A stretch of DNA of 11,314 bases from Pseudomonadota bacterium (GTDB lineage Bacteria > Pseudomonadota > Alphaproteobacteria > Rhizobiales > Xanthobacteraceae): contig JAFAGM010000092.1 of assembly GCA_023422775.1 (NCBI GenBank), forward strand, positions 1 to 11,314. The letters run 5' to 3'. Positions 1 to 7,062 of this stretch are shown here, piece after piece. The position numbers were made by a program, and so were the translations under genes. The number at the start of each line of letters is the position of its first letter. Within the stretch, counting starts at the first letter, position 1. Below the pieces are notes generated by a model. It made no database searches, was not told the DNA's origin, and saw only the letters and a program-made list of their open reading frames with translations.

Positions 1-842
1 AGCAGCGCCTTCGCGGCCTTCGGGTATTTGTCGACATAGGCGGCGCGCATGCCGAACGATTTTTCCGGATGCTTGTCCCAGAGTTCGCCGGTCGTGAGCG
101 CGGTGTAACCAATGTTCTGGTGAATCAATTGCAGGTTCCACGGCTCGCATACGCAGAACGCATTCATGGTGCCGACCTTCATGTTGGCAACCATCTGTGC
201 CGGCGGGACGACGATCGTCTCGATATCCTTGTCAGGATCGATACCGCCGGCGGCGAGCCAGTATCGGATCCACAGATCGTGGGTGCCGCCGGGGAACGTC
301 ATCGCAGCCTTGATCGCCTTCCCGGAGGCTTTCTTTTTGTCCAACGCAACTTTGAACGGGGCGGTATCAACGCCGATTTTCAGGTCGGCATATTCCTTGG
401 CGACCGAAATGCACTGACCGTTCAGATTCAGCCGCGCCAGGATGTACATCGGCGTGGGTTGATTATTCTGCGTCACCTTGCCTGCGGAGATCAGGTACGG
501 CATCGGGGTGAGAATGTGCGCACCGTCGATGCCGTTGCCCTCGGAGCCGAGCACGAGGTTGTCGCGCGTCGTGCCCCAGGAAGCCTGCTTCTGCACCTCG
601 ACATCGGGCATGCCGTACCTGGCGAAGATGCCCTTCTCCTTGGCGACGAACAGCGGCGAGGCGTCAGTCAGCGCGATGAAGCCGAGCTTGGCGGCCTTCA
701 CTTCCGGCCCCGCACCTTGCGCAAATGCGCCGGCGGGGAAGTTCAGCCTGGCGGCGGCAAGCAACGCTGCCGTACCACCGGCCGCCTTCAGGAGCTGACG
801 GCGGCTGAAACCGCGTGAGGTGGGCTTGGTGGGCTTCGTCAT
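1..842 (-). CDS. Nitrate/nitrite ABC transporter substrate-binding protein (NrtA/CmpA family), 3' end outside window
   Basis: This is the periplasmic receptor of an ABC importer, most likely for nitrate. The gene starts at an ATG at 842 and stays open to the window edge, giving 280 residues; the family is usually about 400-430, so roughly a third is missing. The N-terminus carries a twin-arginine signal (S13-RRQLLK, then an alanine-rich stretch, probable cut after AFAQ near residue 42), implying export of a folded protein. Family hallmarks visible are the ASWGTTRDN block (W89), NGQCISV (Q143) and FPGGTHDLWIRYWLAAGGID (H188), which by motif match ligand-contact regions of cyanobacterial NrtA/CmpA. 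An AAGGA lies 11 nt before the ATG, a rather long spacing. Permease and ATPase genes would be expected further downstream, beyond position 1. A bicarbonate, cyanate or other anion ligand cannot be excluded, but the sigma-54-like promoter upstream favours nitrogen control. Confidence 0.88.
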   Translation of the reverse strand, partial: MTKPTKPTSRGFSRRQLLKAAGGTAALLAAARLNFPAGAFAQGAGPEVKAAKLGFIALTDASPLFVAKEKGIFARYGMPDVEVQKQASWGTTRDNLVLGSEGNGIDGAHILTPMPYLISAGKVTQNNQPTPMYILARLNLNGQCISVAKEYADLKIGVDTAPFKVALDKKKASGKAIKAAMTFPGGTHDLWIRYWLAAGGIDPDKDIETIVVPPAQMVANMKVGTMNAFCVCEPWNLQLIHQNIGYTALTTGELWDKHPEKSFGMRAAYVDKYPKAAKAL

Positions 843-997
843 GGGTATCGCTGTCCTTTGCGTCTGATCGGGTGCGTCCGGGCCGTCCGTTTGGTGTCAC
901 CGCGCAAGGCACGGAAAGGCGCGTTCCAGGGAGGCCCCGGAATGGCGGCGTCACAATTCGGATGATTGGTCTCAAGGGACGGCTACAATGGCGTCGG
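843..997 (-). other. Long 5' leader of the nitrate-transporter gene with a stable hairpin
   Basis: If the sigma-54-like promoter at 1006-1024 is used, transcription starts near 997 and leaves an untranslated leader of about 155 nt. Inside it, 924-942 folds (minus-strand RNA) into an 8-bp stem including one G-U pair, with a 3-nt loop. Two 7-nt complementary arms at 882-888 and 977-983 could enclose that hairpin. No run of U follows the hairpin, so it is not a plain intrinsic terminator. Nitrate assimilation operons in several alpha- and gammaproteobacteria are controlled in such leaders by NasT-type ANTAR antiterminators. Whether this leader is one of them is inference. Confidence 0.3.
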
Positions 998-1005
998 CAC
1001 AGGCT

Positions 1006-1024
1006 ATTCAAGCTTCGTGCCAAG
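1006..1024 (-). promoter_or_regulatory. Sigma-54 (RpoN)-type -24/-12 promoter for the nitrate-transporter gene
   Basis: Read on the minus strand the site is CTTGGCACGAAGCTTGAAT. The -24 block TTGGCACG is a perfect match to the YTGGCACG consensus, followed by the correct 4-nt spacer AAGC and a -12 block TTGA where TTGC is usual. The one deviation is therefore in the -12 GC. It points at the nitrate-transporter start at 842. RpoN together with NtrC is the known activator of nitrate assimilation genes in rhizobia, so position and function agree. Confidence 0.55.
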
Positions 1025-1051
1025 CCTCCCGCAGTGCAAAAATATTTTCAT

Positions 1052-1064
1052 TTTCAATATATTA
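1052..1064. promoter_or_regulatory. IHF-like site upstream of the sigma-54 promoter
   Basis: TTTCAATATATTA matches the IHF consensus WATCAANNNNTTR at all but one position and lies in a strongly A+T-rich patch (about 1036-1070) that stands out from the G+C-rich surroundings. It is about 55-67 bp upstream of the predicted start point, where IHF usually bends DNA to bring a sigma-54 activator to the polymerase. The motif is short and degenerate, so the call rests mainly on position. Confidence 0.3.
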
Positions 1065-1139
1065 CAAGTTCGATGGAACGGATTGGCGCGCCCCATCGGA
1101 GGCGTTAGTCGCATTCTAAATTTGCGGTTCGCCCAATCC

Positions 1140-1154
1140 TTGTGCGCCGCACAA
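1140..1154. promoter_or_regulatory. 15-bp dyad TTGTGC-N3-GCACAA, activator site or hairpin
   Basis: Two perfect 6-bp arms are separated by 3 bp. The site lies about 145-155 bp upstream of the predicted sigma-54 start point, a normal distance for an enhancer-binding protein, but the arms do not match the usual NtrC layout (GCAC...GTGC). It is also only 29 bp past the stop codon of the dioxygenase gene, which is transcribed towards it. A hairpin at the 3' end of that mRNA is therefore equally possible, although no U tract follows. Confidence 0.3.
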
Positions 1155-1182
1155 CAATTAGGCGAGTCGAAAAATCGTTGTC

Positions 1183-2097
1183 CTAGGCGTCTTCGCCGGC
1201 CTTCGCCATCATCGGTTTCGGGGCGTTTCCTTCGCCCGGCTTCATCCGGAATTCGTAAGTCATGAGGTGCCAGGGCACGCTGGCGGGCTTGCCGTCCGGC
1301 ATCGACGGATCGCTGCGCTTTTCGACCCTGGCGACCAGTTCGTCCTTGACCCCGAACACCACATCGGAATCGAGGTACTTGTCGCCATCGATGAAGACGT
1401 GGGTGATCAGCGGCTGGTAGCCCGGAGCATCGACCAGGAAATGCACATGCGCCGGGCGCATCGCGTGACGGTGCGTCTGGATGATCATTTCGCCGACCGG
1501 GCCGTCGGTCGGGATCGGATAGCTGCACGGCAGGATGGTGCGGAAGAAGAAACGGCCATCGGCGTCGGTGATGAAGCGTGCCCGCGACGACGGCCCCTGC
1601 GCTGCATAGGTCGGCTTCTGGGAGTCATAAAAGCCGTCGTCATCGGCATGCCAGACGTCCACCGGCACGCCTGCCAGCGGTTTGCCCTTGAGGTCGGTGA
1701 CGCGGCTCTGCACGAACATCCGTTCCCCCGTCAGATTGGCCGAGATATCGGTGCCGTGCGCCGTCACCTTGTGTTCGCCGACATAGAACGGGCCGAGCAC
1801 GGTGGTCTCGGTGGCGCCGCCACGCTCGCGATGGTTCACGGCATCGACCAGCATCGATACGCCAAGCACGTCGGAAAGCAGGATGAACTCCTGCCGGATC
1901 GGGGTGCACTTCTGGCCGGTCCGGGTCAGGAAATCGATCGCATATTCCCACTCCTCGAAGGTGAGGCCGGTCTTGCTGACGTAGTCGTGCAGCGATTTCA
2001 CCAGTTCCTGCAGCAGGAATTTGGCGCGCGGATTCGGCGTATCGTCGAAGCTGCGGATCACGGCGGCGGTCAGTTCGGTCTCGTTGAATTGGGGCAT
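1183..2097 (-). CDS. Intradiol ring-cleavage dioxygenase, hydroxyquinol 1,2-dioxygenase-like
   Basis: Cytoplasmic non-haem Fe(III) enzyme that opens a 1,2-dihydroxylated aromatic ring between the two hydroxyls, giving a (hydroxy)muconate / maleylacetate-type product. The 304-residue protein has the N-terminal helical dimerisation domain of catechol-type dioxygenases (about 1-95) and the beta-sandwich catalytic domain (about 98-285). The iron ligands are all present: Y157 in DDGFYDSQ, Y193 in PCSYPIPTDGP, H217 and H219 in RPAHVHF, with the conserved R214 beside them. The DGFYD form of the first tyrosine motif is closer to hydroxyquinol than to catechol dioxygenases. The start at 2097 is chosen because AGGA lies 8 nt upstream and the domain begins right after it; a longer frame exists to 2214, but its extra residues look unrelated. 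No maleylacetate reductase or monooxygenase is visible nearby, so the exact substrate is open (catechol, chlorocatechol or hydroxyquinol). Confidence 0.87.
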   Translation of the reverse strand: MPQFNETELTAAVIRSFDDTPNPRAKFLLQELVKSLHDYVSKTGLTFEEWEYAIDFLTRTGQKCTPIRQEFILLSDVLGVSMLVDAVNHRERGGATETTVLGPFYVGEHKVTAHGTDISANLTGERMFVQSRVTDLKGKPLAGVPVDVWHADDDGFYDSQKPTYAAQGPSSRARFITDADGRFFFRTILPCSYPIPTDGPVGEMIIQTHRHAMRPAHVHFLVDAPGYQPLITHVFIDGDKYLDSDVVFGVKDELVARVEKRSDPSMPDGKPASVPWHLMTYEFRMKPGEGNAPKPMMAKAGEDA

Positions 2098-2234
2098 CTT
2101 TTGTGTCCTGCGGGATGCGCGATGGCTGCGGCCAGCGTATACCACCACCCCGCCATCGGTAAGCGCTGCCTGTTGGAACGGGGCACACTTTTCGGCTATC
2201 AAAGCTGCCAACAATCAGCCGGAGAAGCGTCCCG
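2098..2234. promoter_or_regulatory. Shared divergent promoter region, dioxygenase / serine hydrolase
   Basis: These 137 bp separate two divergently transcribed genes and must contain both promoters. On the plus strand a weak sigma-70-like pair is visible: TTGGAA at 2173-2178 and TATCAA at 2197-2202, with an 18-bp spacer (4 of 6 matches each). On the minus strand the ribosome binding site AGGA of the dioxygenase gene is clear, but I see no convincing -35/-10 pair. No regulator gene of the LysR, IclR or MarR type adjoins the pair. Confidence 0.35.
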
Positions 2235-3497
2235 ATGCTAGCCCCTACCCCCGCCTCGCCCGAATCCGCCGGAATGTCCAAGACGGCGCTCGATCGGCTC
2301 GAAAATCACCTGAAACAGCGATATATCGACGCCGGTCGCTTCCCGGGCACGCAGCTCCTGGTCTACCGCCGCGGCAAGGTGGTTCATTCCACCGTGCAGG
2401 GCTTTGCCGACCTCGAGCGCAAGGCGCCCATCAAGGACGACACGATCTACCGCGTCTATTCGATGACCAAGCCGATCACCAGCGTCGCCTTCATGATGCT
2501 GGTTGAGGAAGGCCGCGTCGCGCTCGACGAGCCCGTGCACAAATACATTCCGTCATGGAAGAATCTCGGCGTGTTTGCGGCCGGTATCTATCCATCCTTC
2601 CTGACGCGTCCACCGACGCGGCCGATGCTTATCGTGGACCTGCTGCGACATACCTCCGGGCTGACCTACGGCTTCCAGCAGCGCAGCAATGTGGATGCCG
2701 CCTATCGCGAGACCAAGATCGGCGAAGTCATCAAGGCTGGCACGCTGCAAACCATGATCGACGATCTCGCCAGGATCCCGCTGGAATTCTCGCCGGGCGA
2801 AGCCTGGAACTACTCGGTCGCGACCGACGTGCTCGGCTATCTCATCGGCGTGATCAGCGGCAAGCCGTACGAGCAATTCCTGAAGGAGCGCATTTTCGAT
2901 CCGCTCGGCATGAACGATACCGACTTCTTCGTACCGAAGGAAAAGGCGCATCGTTTCGCCGCCTGCTATTCGGCCGGTGTGCAGATCGGCATGACCGCCG
3001 GCGAGACCAAATTGACGCTGCAGGACGATCCGACCACGAGTTCGTTCCTATCTCCGCCATCGTTTATTTCCGGTGGCGGTGGCCTGTGCTCGACTATGGC
3101 CGATTACCTCACGTTCTGCCGCGCGCTGCTCAATGGCGGCGAACTCGGCGGCGTCCGGCTACTGGGCCCGAAGACCTTGCGGCTGATGGCGTCGAACCAT
3201 TTGCCCGGCGGCGTCGACCTGCCGGCGATGTCGCGCTCGCTGTTCTCCGAAGCAGCCTACAATGGCATCGGCTTCGGGCTTGGCTTCAGCGTCACCATGC
3301 ACCCCGCGCAGACGCTGATCGCCGGCAGCCCCGGCGAATTCAGCTGGGGCGGCGCGGCAACGACGTCGTTCTTCATCGATCCGGCGGAAGAGTTGATCAC
3401 GATCTTCATGACGCAGGTGCTGCCGTCGAGCGCCTATCCGCTGCGGCGCGAACTGCGCACCATGGTGTATGCGGCGATCACCGAGAGCAATCTCTGA
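2235..3497 (+). CDS. Serine hydrolase, EstB/class C beta-lactamase-like fold
   Basis: A 420-residue hydrolase of the beta-lactamase-related family (Pfam Beta-lactamase), whose members are mostly esterases, carboxylesterases or D-aminopeptidases rather than antibiotic-resistance enzymes. The catalytic S76-M-T-K79 motif lies in YRVYSMTKPITS; the second motif tyrosine is Y193 in PGEAWNYSVATDVLGYL. Near the C-terminus SWGGAATTSFFIDP replaces the KTG box of true beta-lactamases, as is common in EstB-like esterases. I see no signal peptide or lipobox, so a cytoplasmic location is likely. GGAGA about 10 nt before the ATG at 2235 supports this start; a second ATG at 2274 is possible. It diverges from the ring-cleavage dioxygenase. 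A joint role, such as releasing a phenolic from an ester before ring cleavage, is only inference. Family call sure, substrate unknown. Confidence 0.88.
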   Translation: MLAPTPASPESAGMSKTALDRLENHLKQRYIDAGRFPGTQLLVYRRGKVVHSTVQGFADLERKAPIKDDTIYRVYSMTKPITSVAFMMLVEEGRVALDEPVHKYIPSWKNLGVFAAGIYPSFLTRPPTRPMLIVDLLRHTSGLTYGFQQRSNVDAAYRETKIGEVIKAGTLQTMIDDLARIPLEFSPGEAWNYSVATDVLGYLIGVISGKPYEQFLKERIFDPLGMNDTDFFVPKEKAHRFAACYSAGVQIGMTAGETKLTLQDDPTTSSFLSPPSFISGGGGLCSTMADYLTFCRALLNGGELGGVRLLGPKTLRLMASNHLPGGVDLPAMSRSLFSEAAYNGIGFGLGFSVTMHPAQTLIAGSPGEFSWGGAATTSFFIDPAEELITIFMTQVLPSSAYPLRRELRTMVYAAITESNL

Positions 3498-3580
3498 AGG
3501 CGGTCCGGGTTCCGCGGCAGCCCCGTCGTGGAATCCGGCACATTCCCGAACCGGTCCTCTCCAGTATCCCTCCAATATCC

Positions 3581-3610
3581 TTGGCGGAATTCGGTCGCTT
3601 CTCTTATGCT
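3581..3610 (+). promoter_or_regulatory. Putative sigma-70-type promoter of the histidine kinase gene
   Basis: TTGGCG (3581-3586) and TATGCT (3605-3610) are spaced by 18 bp, each matching four of six consensus bases. The implied start point near 3617 would place the TTG codon at 3619 at the very 5' end of the mRNA, but leaves a 26-nt leader with a GGGA ribosome site for the TTG at 3643. The rest of the 3498-3618 gap shows no clear terminator for the upstream hydrolase gene. Confidence 0.35.
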
Positions 3611-3642
3611 AGCGACGATTGGGCGCCGATCCGGGATCCTCG

Positions 3643-5151
3643 TTGCCAAGGCTTTCACTGCCAGTACGTCTCGCCCTGCTGGTTGCAGGGACCACGCTGC
3701 CGCTGATCCTTTTTGCGGCCGGCATCGTTTTGCAGAATTACCGGCAGGATCGTCAGAACGCGACGCAACGGGTGCTCGAAACCGTGCGCAGCATCCGCAT
3801 CGTGCTCGATGCGGAGATGCAGCGGATGACCGGTGCGCTGCAGGTGCTGGCGCTGACGAACGGGTTGCGTGACCACGATTTCGACGGCTTTCGCCGGGTT
3901 GCGCAAGGATTCCTGGAACAGTACGGCGAAGGCGGCGTCATCCTGATTGCGGACCGTGAGGGCCGACAGGTGTTCTCCTCGCTCGCGCCCGATACCGCAA
4001 GCCTGCCGCCACGCAACAACCTCGCCATCGTGAAGAAGGTTTTCGAAGAACGGAAGCCGGTCTTTTCCGACCTGTTCTTCGGGGCCGTCAAGCAACGGCA
4101 GATCGTGACGGTCGAAGTGCCTCTCATTCGCGATGGTGAAGTTCTCTACGATATCTCCTTCAGTCCGCCGATCGAGATTTTCCAGTCCATGATCGAACAG
4201 CAGCGACCGGGCAAGGACTGGACCATCTCGATCTTCGATGGCGAAGGCATCAACTTCGCCCGCGTGCCTAATCCGCAGGATACGATCGGACGAAAGGCCT
4301 CGCCTTCCCTCCATGCCGCGATGTTCGGAGCCTCCGAAGCGACCTTCGCGACGGTGTCGCTCGAAGGCGTACCGCTGATCACAAGCGTATCGCGATCCAC
4401 CCTTACCGGCTGGACGGTCGCTGCCGGCATCGCGGAGAGTTCGCTGGTGGCACCGCTGTGGCGCAGCCTCGCAATCACAAGCTTGATGGGAGGCATTCTC
4501 CTGCTGGTCGGCCTTGCTTTTGCGGTGCGGATGGCGACGAAGATCGCGCGCGGCGAAATGCTCCACACCCTGCTGATCGAGGAACTCAATCACCGCGTCA
4601 AGAATACGCTCGCCGTCCTCCAGTCGATCGCAACGCAGACGTTTCGCAGCGCCAGCCGGGCCGAGCGCCAGAAATTCGAAGGAAGGCTGGGCGCGCTGGC
4701 GGAGGCGCACAATCTGTTGAGCCAGGAGAAGTGGCAGAGCGCCGAGTTGCGCGATGTCGTCGCGCGGGTGCTGCAACCCTATCTGCTCAACAATCCCAAA
4801 CGGGTGCGGATGTTCGGGCCTCGGATACCGCTGTCGCCGCGAGTTGCCGTGGTGCTGGCCATGATCCTGCACGAGATCGCGACCAACGCGGCCAAATATG
4901 GCGCGCTCTCGAACGACACCGGAACCGTTGCCCTGGACTGGGAGATTATTGAAGAGAGCAACGGGCGCGAGCTGCGGCTGATCTGGACGGAATCCGGCGG
5001 CCCGCATGTCACGGCGCCGGTGCAGCGCGGGTTCGGGTCGCGACTGATCGAACGCAGCGCGCGCGACCAGCTCGGCGGCGAAGCGACCGTCGACTTCCTG
5101 CCCCGCGGCGTGGTCTGCACGGTGAGCTGCGCACTCGACGGGAACGAATAG
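3643..5151 (+). CDS. Membrane-bound sensor histidine kinase, HWE family
   Basis: Inner-membrane sensor that autophosphorylates on histidine. With a TTG start at 3643 the protein has 502 residues: a first membrane helix (about 6-30), a periplasmic sensor region of about 240 residues that looks Cache-like, a second helix (about 275-297), then the kinase core. The phospho-acceptor is H317 in EELNHRVKNTLAV. The ATPase domain shows HWE hallmarks: LHEIATNAAKYGALS (H410, N415), WTE at 448-450 and GFGSRLIER at 463-471. There is no ATG in frame before the first helix because a stop lies at 3610-3612; the choices are TTG 3619 (510 residues, no ribosome site) or TTG 3643 (GGGA 6 nt upstream), which I prefer. 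No response regulator is adjacent. In alphaproteobacteria many HWE/HisKA_2 kinases feed the PhyR-NepR-EcfG stress response; that link is inference here. The ligand is unknown. Confidence 0.87.
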   Translation: MPRLSLPVRLALLVAGTTLPLILFAAGIVLQNYRQDRQNATQRVLETVRSIRIVLDAEMQRMTGALQVLALTNGLRDHDFDGFRRVAQGFLEQYGEGGVILIADREGRQVFSSLAPDTASLPPRNNLAIVKKVFEERKPVFSDLFFGAVKQRQIVTVEVPLIRDGEVLYDISFSPPIEIFQSMIEQQRPGKDWTISIFDGEGINFARVPNPQDTIGRKASPSLHAAMFGASEATFATVSLEGVPLITSVSRSTLTGWTVAAGIAESSLVAPLWRSLAITSLMGGILLLVGLAFAVRMATKIARGEMLHTLLIEELNHRVKNTLAVLQSIATQTFRSASRAERQKFEGRLGALAEAHNLLSQEKWQSAELRDVVARVLQPYLLNNPKRVRMFGPRIPLSPRVAVVLAMILHEIATNAAKYGALSNDTGTVALDWEIIEESNGRELRLIWTESGGPHVTAPVQRGFGSRLIERSARDQLGGEATVDFLPRGVVCTVSCALDGNE

Positions 5152-6471
5152 CTACTTGAGCATCTCCGGCACGATCAGGCGCGGGAGGAACAGCGAGACT
5201 TCGGGCCAGACGATGACCGCGGCCAGCACCAGCAGCATCGGTATCAGCATGATGGCGGTGTCCTTGAGCGCATAGCGCAGCCGCACGCCCGCGATCGAGC
5301 ATGCGATCATCAGGCAGAGGCCGTAAGGCGGCGTCACCAGGCCGAATGCCAGCGAGACGATCGAGATGATCGCAAACTGCACCGGATGCAGATCGACCGA
5401 CCTCGCCAGTGGCTCCAGCACGGTGCCGACGATGACGATGGCCGGAATTGCGTCGAGGAAGCAGCCCACGACGAGGAAGCAGAACGAGATGAAGAAGCCT
5501 GCCGTGATCGTGCCCATGCCCCAGGTCGAGACGTTGGCAAGCAGTTCCTGCGGAATCCTGTAGTACGCGAGCAGCCAGCCGAAGGCACTTGCCGTGCCCA
5601 CGCAGAACAGCGCGACGCCGGCCAGCCGCCCGGTATCGAGCAAGGCCTTGTAGAGATCGCGCCAGCCGGTCTCCCGGTAGAAGAAGGTCGACAACACGAC
5701 GGAATAGAGCACCGCGACGCAGGCGGATTCGGTGGCGGTGAACCAGCCGAGCAGAATGCCGCCGACGATGATGAACGGCGTCATCATCGCCGGAATGGAC
5801 CGCCAGATCGCGCAGCGCATGTCCCGCCAGCTATCCTTGGGATAGGTCGGATAGCCCCGGCGTACCGCATAGACGTGGACGGTGGCCATCTGGGCGCCAG
5901 CGATCAGCAATCCCGGAACAATGCCGGCCAGATACATCGCCGCAATCGAGGTCGAGATCAGCCCGCCCCACACGATCATCAGGATGGAGGGCGGGATGAT
6001 GACGGCCAGCACGGCGGAAACCGCAGTAATGGCGATGGAGAAGGAAAGGTCGTAGCCCTCCTTGGTCTGGGCATCGATGAATATCTTGGACTGGCTCGCC
6101 GCGTCGGCGGTGGAGGAGCCGGAAATTCCGGCGAAGAACACCGACAGCACGACGTTGATCTGCGCCAGCGATCCCGGCCAATGCCCCACCATCGAGCGCG
6201 ACAACGCAACCAGGCGGTCGGTGATTCCGCCGATGCTCATCAGGTTGGCGGTCAGGAGGAAGAACGGCACCGCCAGCAGGATGAACGAATTGTAGGCGTT
6301 AAAGGTCTCCTGAGCGAGCATCATGATCGAAAGACGCGGCTCGACCAACAGGATCGGAACACAGGCAAGGCCGAGCGCAAAGGCCACCGGCACCCGAATG
6401 ATGACCAGGCCGACGAACATGCCGAACAGGATCAGCGCGGCTTCGCCGGCAGAAAGAACATTACCGGCCAT
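5152..6471 (-). CDS. dctM: TRAP transporter large permease subunit, DctM type
   Basis: The ion-coupled membrane translocator of a tripartite ATP-independent periplasmic (TRAP) importer, working with DctQ and DctP. The 439-residue protein is hydrophobic throughout, with about a dozen membrane segments, which fits the family length. Conserved DctM blocks are visible: GISGSSTADAASQSKIFI (115-132), VIIPPSILMIVWGG (158-170) and, near the C-terminus, FGLVTPPYGLCLMIACSIAGV. The ATG at 6471 is chosen because it overlaps the 3' end of dctQ by 11 bp, typical of translational coupling, and begins just before the first helix; a frame open to 6516 would add 15 residues inside dctQ. The stop codon abuts the stop codon of the convergent kinase gene with no base between. 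Homology places it in the DctM family; the transported acid cannot be told from this subunit. Confidence 0.93.
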   Translation of the reverse strand: MAGNVLSAGEAALILFGMFVGLVIIRVPVAFALGLACVPILLVEPRLSIMMLAQETFNAYNSFILLAVPFFLLTANLMSIGGITDRLVALSRSMVGHWPGSLAQINVVLSVFFAGISGSSTADAASQSKIFIDAQTKEGYDLSFSIAITAVSAVLAVIIPPSILMIVWGGLISTSIAAMYLAGIVPGLLIAGAQMATVHVYAVRRGYPTYPKDSWRDMRCAIWRSIPAMMTPFIIVGGILLGWFTATESACVAVLYSVVLSTFFYRETGWRDLYKALLDTGRLAGVALFCVGTASAFGWLLAYYRIPQELLANVSTWGMGTITAGFFISFCFLVVGCFLDAIPAIVIVGTVLEPLARSVDLHPVQFAIISIVSLAFGLVTPPYGLCLMIACSIAGVRLRYALKDTAIMLIPMLLVLAAVIVWPEVSLFLPRLIVPEMLK

Positions 6472-6982
6472 CGCCTGCCCCAACCAGAATTTTGAATTCG
6501 TCGACGATCTGTTCACCCGCGAAGACGATCCACGTCACGCCGGCCACCGGCCACGCGACATGGATCAGCCAGAGCGGTAGGTCGGCCAGCTCCGACGTCC
6601 GGTTCCAGGCGAAGCGCGTGAATTCGATGCCAGCCCACACGAACACCAGCGCCAGCGCCAGCACGCCAAGACGTGCAAGGATCCGCACCGCGGCCTCCGG
6701 CCGCCGCGACATCTCGGGCCACACGTCGACTTCGAAATGCTGAGCCTCCCGGACGCCGACCATGGCGCCGATCATGATCGTCCACACGAACAGGAAGCGC
6801 GCCATCTCCTCGGTCCAGATGTAGGACGGAATAAGTGACGTGTAGCGGGAAACGATCTGCAGCGTTACCGGGATGACCAGGCTGCCGACACCGGCAGCGA
6901 GCAGGATCTCGAGCAGTTTCGCATAGGCGGCCGTCGCTCGACGCCAAGGCGTCGGGGTGGACGAGATAGGCATTTCAGTCAT
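6461..6982 (-). CDS. dctQ: TRAP transporter small permease subunit, DctQ type
   Basis: Small integral-membrane partner of DctM, 173 residues, normal for the family. Four hydrophobic segments are visible at about 21-44, 59-79, 105-125 and 138-157. The family motif around TEEMARFLFVWTIMIGAMVG, followed by EAQHFEVDV, is present (about 57-90). The ATG at 6982 is preferred over the one at 6973 because GGAG lies 5 nt before the first. It is the middle gene of the dctP-dctQ-dctM operon, 80 bp after dctP and overlapping dctM by 11 bp. The gap to dctP contains a strong hairpin that may set the ratio of binding protein to permease. Confidence 0.9.
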   Translation of the reverse strand: MTEMPISSTPTPWRRATAAYAKLLEILLAAGVGSLVIPVTLQIVSRYTSLIPSYIWTEEMARFLFVWTIMIGAMVGVREAQHFEVDVWPEMSRRPEAAVRILARLGVLALALVFVWAGIEFTRFAWNRTSELADLPLWLIHVAWPVAGVTWIVFAGEQIVDEFKILVGAGDGR

Positions 6983-7012
6983 TTCGGCTCCGTGCGGATA
7001 CCAGCCCGCCGA

Positions 7013-7040
7013 TCCGGGCAGGAAGCGAGGCCTGCCCGGA
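7013..7040 (-). other. Perfect 10-bp stem hairpin between dctP and dctQ
   Basis: TCCGGGCAGG (7013-7022) and CCTGCCCGGA (7031-7040) are exact reverse complements separated by 8 nt. In the operon mRNA the hairpin begins 22 nt after the dctP stop codon. No U tract follows, so it is unlikely to be a full intrinsic terminator. Hairpins at this point in binding-protein operons typically protect the upstream message from 3' decay or cause partial termination, giving more receptor than permease. That role is inferred from position. Confidence 0.55.
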
Positions 7041-7062
7041 ATGCTGTCGGCGGCGGCGTACC

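Noticed and set aside
1140..1154. Dyad as an intrinsic terminator of the dioxygenase gene.
   Set aside because: A six-bp stem with no following U tract on the transcribed strand; kept only as an ambiguous dyad.
1267..2241. 324-residue plus-strand frame opposite the dioxygenase.
   Set aside because: Mirror frame of a gene whose iron ligands are all visible; no independent coding evidence.
2235..3497. Serine hydrolase as an antibiotic-resistance beta-lactamase.
   Set aside because: It has SxxK and the tyrosine motif, but not the KTG box or a signal peptide; it fits EstB-like esterases better.
3655..5007. 450-residue frame antisense to the histidine kinase.
   Set aside because: A shadow of high-G+C codon usage; Arg/His/Asp-rich with no domain, while the opposite strand encodes a complete kinase.
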